Position numbers and translations under genes: made by a program
The notes under the pieces: generated by a model
Told to the model about the DNA's origin: nothing
The model's input: only the letters and a program-made list of their open reading frames with translations
The model's database searches: none
Shown here: positions 62,127 through 64,000 of the stretch, one piece after another
How the letters are laid out: every line of letters begins with the position of its first letter
How positions within the stretch are numbered: the first letter of the stretch is position 1
DNA from: Acidobacteriota bacterium
GTDB taxonomy: Bacteria > Acidobacteriota > Blastocatellia > Pyrinomonadales > Pyrinomonadaceae
Direction of reading: 5' to 3'
Length of the DNA stretch: 64,000 nt
Assembly: GCA_019639235.1 (NCBI GenBank)
Contig: JAHBSG010000012.1
Location: 1 to 64,000 of the forward strand

Positions 62127-63352
62127 AGAACAACGTCATCAACGGCATCGAGATCGTCAGTCTTGAAAAGCAGCTCGCCCGAGTCGGGCTCCGTTCGGCT
62201 CTGGCCGGTGCTGAGATCTCGGCGAGCGAGAACCTGACCGCCCGAGCGTCACAGTTCTATCACGACGGCACGGTCAACGTCGGCAAGGACGGAACGCACT
62301 TCAATTACGAACGTGCGACGGACGTTCTGCCGACCTCGGACGATTACGTCACTGTCCGATTCCGGGCGATCTCAAAGTCGGTCATACCCGGCCACTGGAT
62401 CGACTGGAGCAAGGGCGATGTGCTGAAGAGCTCGGTCCCGAAGCTGCTTGGCCAGACGGTCTATCCGAACCACGACTTTACCGACATCAACAACTGGCTC
62501 GGTTCGGTAAGCAGCGTCGAGTGGGACGACGCCGGAGCTGAGAGCGGCGGCGTTCCGGGCATCAACGCCGAATATAAGATCGACGCCCTAATGAATCCGC
62601 GGATCGCCCGCGGGCTGTTGATGAAGCCGCCGGCGATCCACAGCACGTCGATGACCGTGCTTTTCAAATATGAGTATTCGCATCCGGGCATTGCCTCGGA
62701 GAACCGGTACCGCTTCTTCGACATGCTTGGTGAAGAGGTCGATGGCGAGATAGTTCGGTTCATCGTGACCGAGATCCTTGAGTACTGGGAGGCGTCGCTC
62801 GTCTTTCAGGGAGCGGACCGGCTTGCCAAGCAGCAAACGGGCGAACAAGACTTTGCCGACATGTCGGCAGATGCCGCGGGCGACGAACCGCCGGCAAATT
62901 CAAACGAGGAGAAAACCATGAAACTTTCGAACGAACAGAAGACAAAGCTCGGCATTGAGTTTGACGGTGAGGACGTTCCCGAAACGGAGATCCTTGCCGC
63001 GGCCGAGCAGCTTGCGGAACGGCTGGAAACGGCCCAGGGAACGGACGTCGCGGAACTCCAGCGACGCGCGGAACTGGCCGACACCCTGCTCAATGAAAAG
63101 CGGGCAAATGTCGTCCGCCTGGCAGTGCTCGCGGAGCTCGGGGCCGAGACCGGCGAGCTTGACCCGGCGATCGCGGAACCGATTGCCGAGGCAGGGCCGG
63201 AAAGGCTTGATCAGCTCTCGGCATATTACGAGAAGAAGGCAGCCGAAAGGTTTGCCGGCAACCGCTCGTCCGATCCGGGCTCGAAAGCGATCGAGAACGC
63301 CGGCGGCGTAGGCAGCCAGGAAGAAGAGCTTCCTGAGATCTCGGTGCTCTGA
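62123..63352 (+). CDS. Prohead protease with C-terminal scaffold region
   Basis: Protein of 409 aa. The first ~255 residues fit a phage prohead protease (TVYPNHDFTDINNWLGSVSS; PAIHSTSMTVLFKYEYSHPG with a candidate catalytic Ser). The remainder is acidic and coiled-coil (AEQLAERLETAQGTDVAELQ), a scaffold. A nested start at 62918 would yield the scaffold alone. The start at 62123 overlaps the KTSC gene by ATGA. Confidence 0.75.
   Translation: MKNNVINGIEIVSLEKQLARVGLRSALAGAEISASENLTARASQFYHDGTVNVGKDGTHFNYERATDVLPTSDDYVTVRFRAISKSVIPGHWIDWSKGDVLKSSVPKLLGQTVYPNHDFTDINNWLGSVSSVEWDDAGAESGGVPGINAEYKIDALMNPRIARGLLMKPPAIHSTSMTVLFKYEYSHPGIASENRYRFFDMLGEEVDGEIVRFIVTEILEYWEASLVFQGADRLAKQQTGEQDFADMSADAAGDEPPANSNEEKTMKLSNEQKTKLGIEFDGEDVPETEILAAAEQLAERLETAQGTDVAELQRRAELADTLLNEKRANVVRLAVLAELGAETGELDPAIAEPIAEAGPERLDQLSAYYEKKAAERFAGNRSSDPGSKAIENAGGVGSQEEELPEISVL
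62918..63352 (+). CDS. Nested in-frame scaffold protein
   Basis: In the same frame as the protease gene, ATG 62918 has GAGGAG at 62906-62911 and begins MKLSNEQKTKLGIEF, a natural N-terminus. Product 144 aa. Such internal starts are known in lambda (Nu3 in C) and Mu (Z region of I). Confidence 0.6.
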   Translation: MKLSNEQKTKLGIEFDGEDVPETEILAAAEQLAERLETAQGTDVAELQRRAELADTLLNEKRANVVRLAVLAELGAETGELDPAIAEPIAEAGPERLDQLSAYYEKKAAERFAGNRSSDPGSKAIENAGGVGSQEEELPEISVL

Positions 63353-63391
63353 TAACGGCACCGCACAAAACCAAGAAAGGAGAATCAAGTC

Positions 63392-63778
63392 ATGAAACTC
63401 AGAGCACACGTAGAAGGTTTGGCGGTACCGGCAACGGTCGCGACCGTTGAACCTAAGGACACCATAGTCACGATCACCGGCAACCGGACGGTAGGCAAGG
63501 CGGGGGCCAATGCCAACCCGATCGGCCGGCTTGCGGTCCCGCCAACGGAAGCTAACGGGCTCGGCACGGTCGAGACGAAGTTCAAGGAGCTGGTCGAGGT
63601 CAAGACGAGCGGAGCACTCGCCGCCGGCGTGGCGGTCAAGCTCGCGGCGGTCGATGGCTCCACCGGCGAGAACATCGTCACGACGTGGCTCGCCGGCACG
63701 GACAGCTACGAGCGGCTTTATGGCGTCGTCTGGGCCGGCACCGCCGGCGTCGGCATCGCGGAGGTCCTCGTTTACTAG
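63392..63778 (+). CDS. Capsid decoration protein (DUF2190-like)
   Basis: Protein of 128 aa rich in Gly, Ala, Thr and Val (GANANPIGRLAVPPTEANGL, AGVAVKLAAVDGST). It fits small capsid decoration or stabilising proteins that sit between scaffold and major capsid genes. GAAAGGAGAA precedes the ATG. Confidence 0.72.
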   Translation: MKLRAHVEGLAVPATVATVEPKDTIVTITGNRTVGKAGANANPIGRLAVPPTEANGLGTVETKFKELVEVKTSGALAAGVAVKLAAVDGSTGENIVTTWLAGTDSYERLYGVVWAGTAGVGIAEVLVY

Positions 63779-63827
63779 GTCGGTCCGTGACCAACGGACG
63801 TAGAGTTCAGGAAAGGAGAAAAGAAAT

Positions 63828-64000
63828 ATGGGTTACGGATTCAAAGGCAAGGTCAAAGAGACCATCACAGAGCTTGACAGGCTCCGTGCGGACAAGCAGC
63901 GGGGCCGCGACATCACGCTCCGCGATTACGTTTCGCAGAACTACAAGGACGCGAACGGCAAGCCGCTCAGCATCGAGCACATGTTTGCCGAGCTCGGCAT
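63828..64000 (+). CDS. Probable major capsid protein (3' partial)
   Basis: The first 57 codons of a gene running off the window. GAAAGGAGAA precedes ATG 63828. The N-terminus (GYGFKGKVKETITELDRLRA) has a helical, charged character; identification rests on position after the decoration gene. Confidence 0.6.
   Translation, partial: MGYGFKGKVKETITELDRLRADKQRGRDITLRDYVSQNYKDANGKPLSIEHMFAELG

Larger units (their letters stand above)
36341..64000. mobile_element. Mu-like transposable prophage (right end outside window)
   Basis: A DDE transposase and an adjacent AAA ATPase of MuA/MuB type, a GemA-like protein, a CI-like repressor with ImmA protease, a Gam-like protein, a lysis cassette, terminase, portal, Mu-F-like head protein, prohead protease with scaffold, and capsid start form a coherent phage. 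Early genes run leftward and late genes rightward from a hinge at 50.56 kb. This divergent layout differs from Mu itself and resembles what is described for BcepMu. The coordinates give the gene-bearing part; the left border is approximate and the tail genes lie beyond 64000. Confidence 0.9.

Overview
The window looks like a chromosomal contig of an Acidobacteriota bacterium, probably class Blastocatellia. This is inferred from an Oar-type TonB-dependent receptor with a carboxypeptidase-regulatory N-terminus, several SdrD-B and glycine-zipper surface proteins, moderately high GC content and the style of the intergenic repeats. No rRNA, tRNA or CRISPR array was seen.

Positions 1-31.6 kb are mostly ordinary chromosome: a fused alpha/beta 2-oxoacid dehydrogenase E1, OsmC, a HEAT-cyclophilin protein, a TolB-like propeller protein, a metallo-beta-lactamase-fold hydrolase divergent from a flavin reductase, the large TonB receptor, QueG, MoaA with a structured leader (candidate Moco riboswitch), a xylose-type ABC permease and ATPase, acetyl-CoA synthetase, a methionine-salvage block (mtnB-mtnD-mtnC), a CHY zinc-finger protein and MsrA. 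Two genes here, the E1 gene and the cyclophilin gene, share an odd architecture. Each is followed by a small foreign-looking cassette and then by a second, slightly diverged, in-frame copy of its own last ~100 bp.

Positions 31.6-36.3 kb are a decayed accessory zone: RHS fragments, an RHS-linked metallopeptidase-type toxin domain with a probable partner gene (both interrupted by in-frame stops), an IS3 OrfA remnant, and several families of intergenic inverted and tandem repeats.

From about 36.3 kb to beyond the right edge lies a Mu-like transposable prophage with two divergent arms. The leftward early arm (about 50.5 down to 36.3 kb) has a short first gene followed by a terminator, GemA-like and zinc-ribbon proteins, the DDE transposase, the MuB-like ATPase, many small overlapping genes and two DNA methyltransferases at the far left. 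The hinge at 50.5 kb holds a CI-like repressor translationally coupled to an ImmA/IrrE protease; the early promoter appears to lie inside the repressor coding sequence. The rightward arm carries secreted cargo genes, a Gam-like protein, a GH19 endolysin with a membrane tail, an overlapping spanin-like pair, terminase, portal, Mu-F-like head protein (possibly expressed by -1 frameshifting), a KTSC protein, a prohead protease with a nested scaffold start, a decoration protein and the start of a likely major capsid gene cut by the window end.
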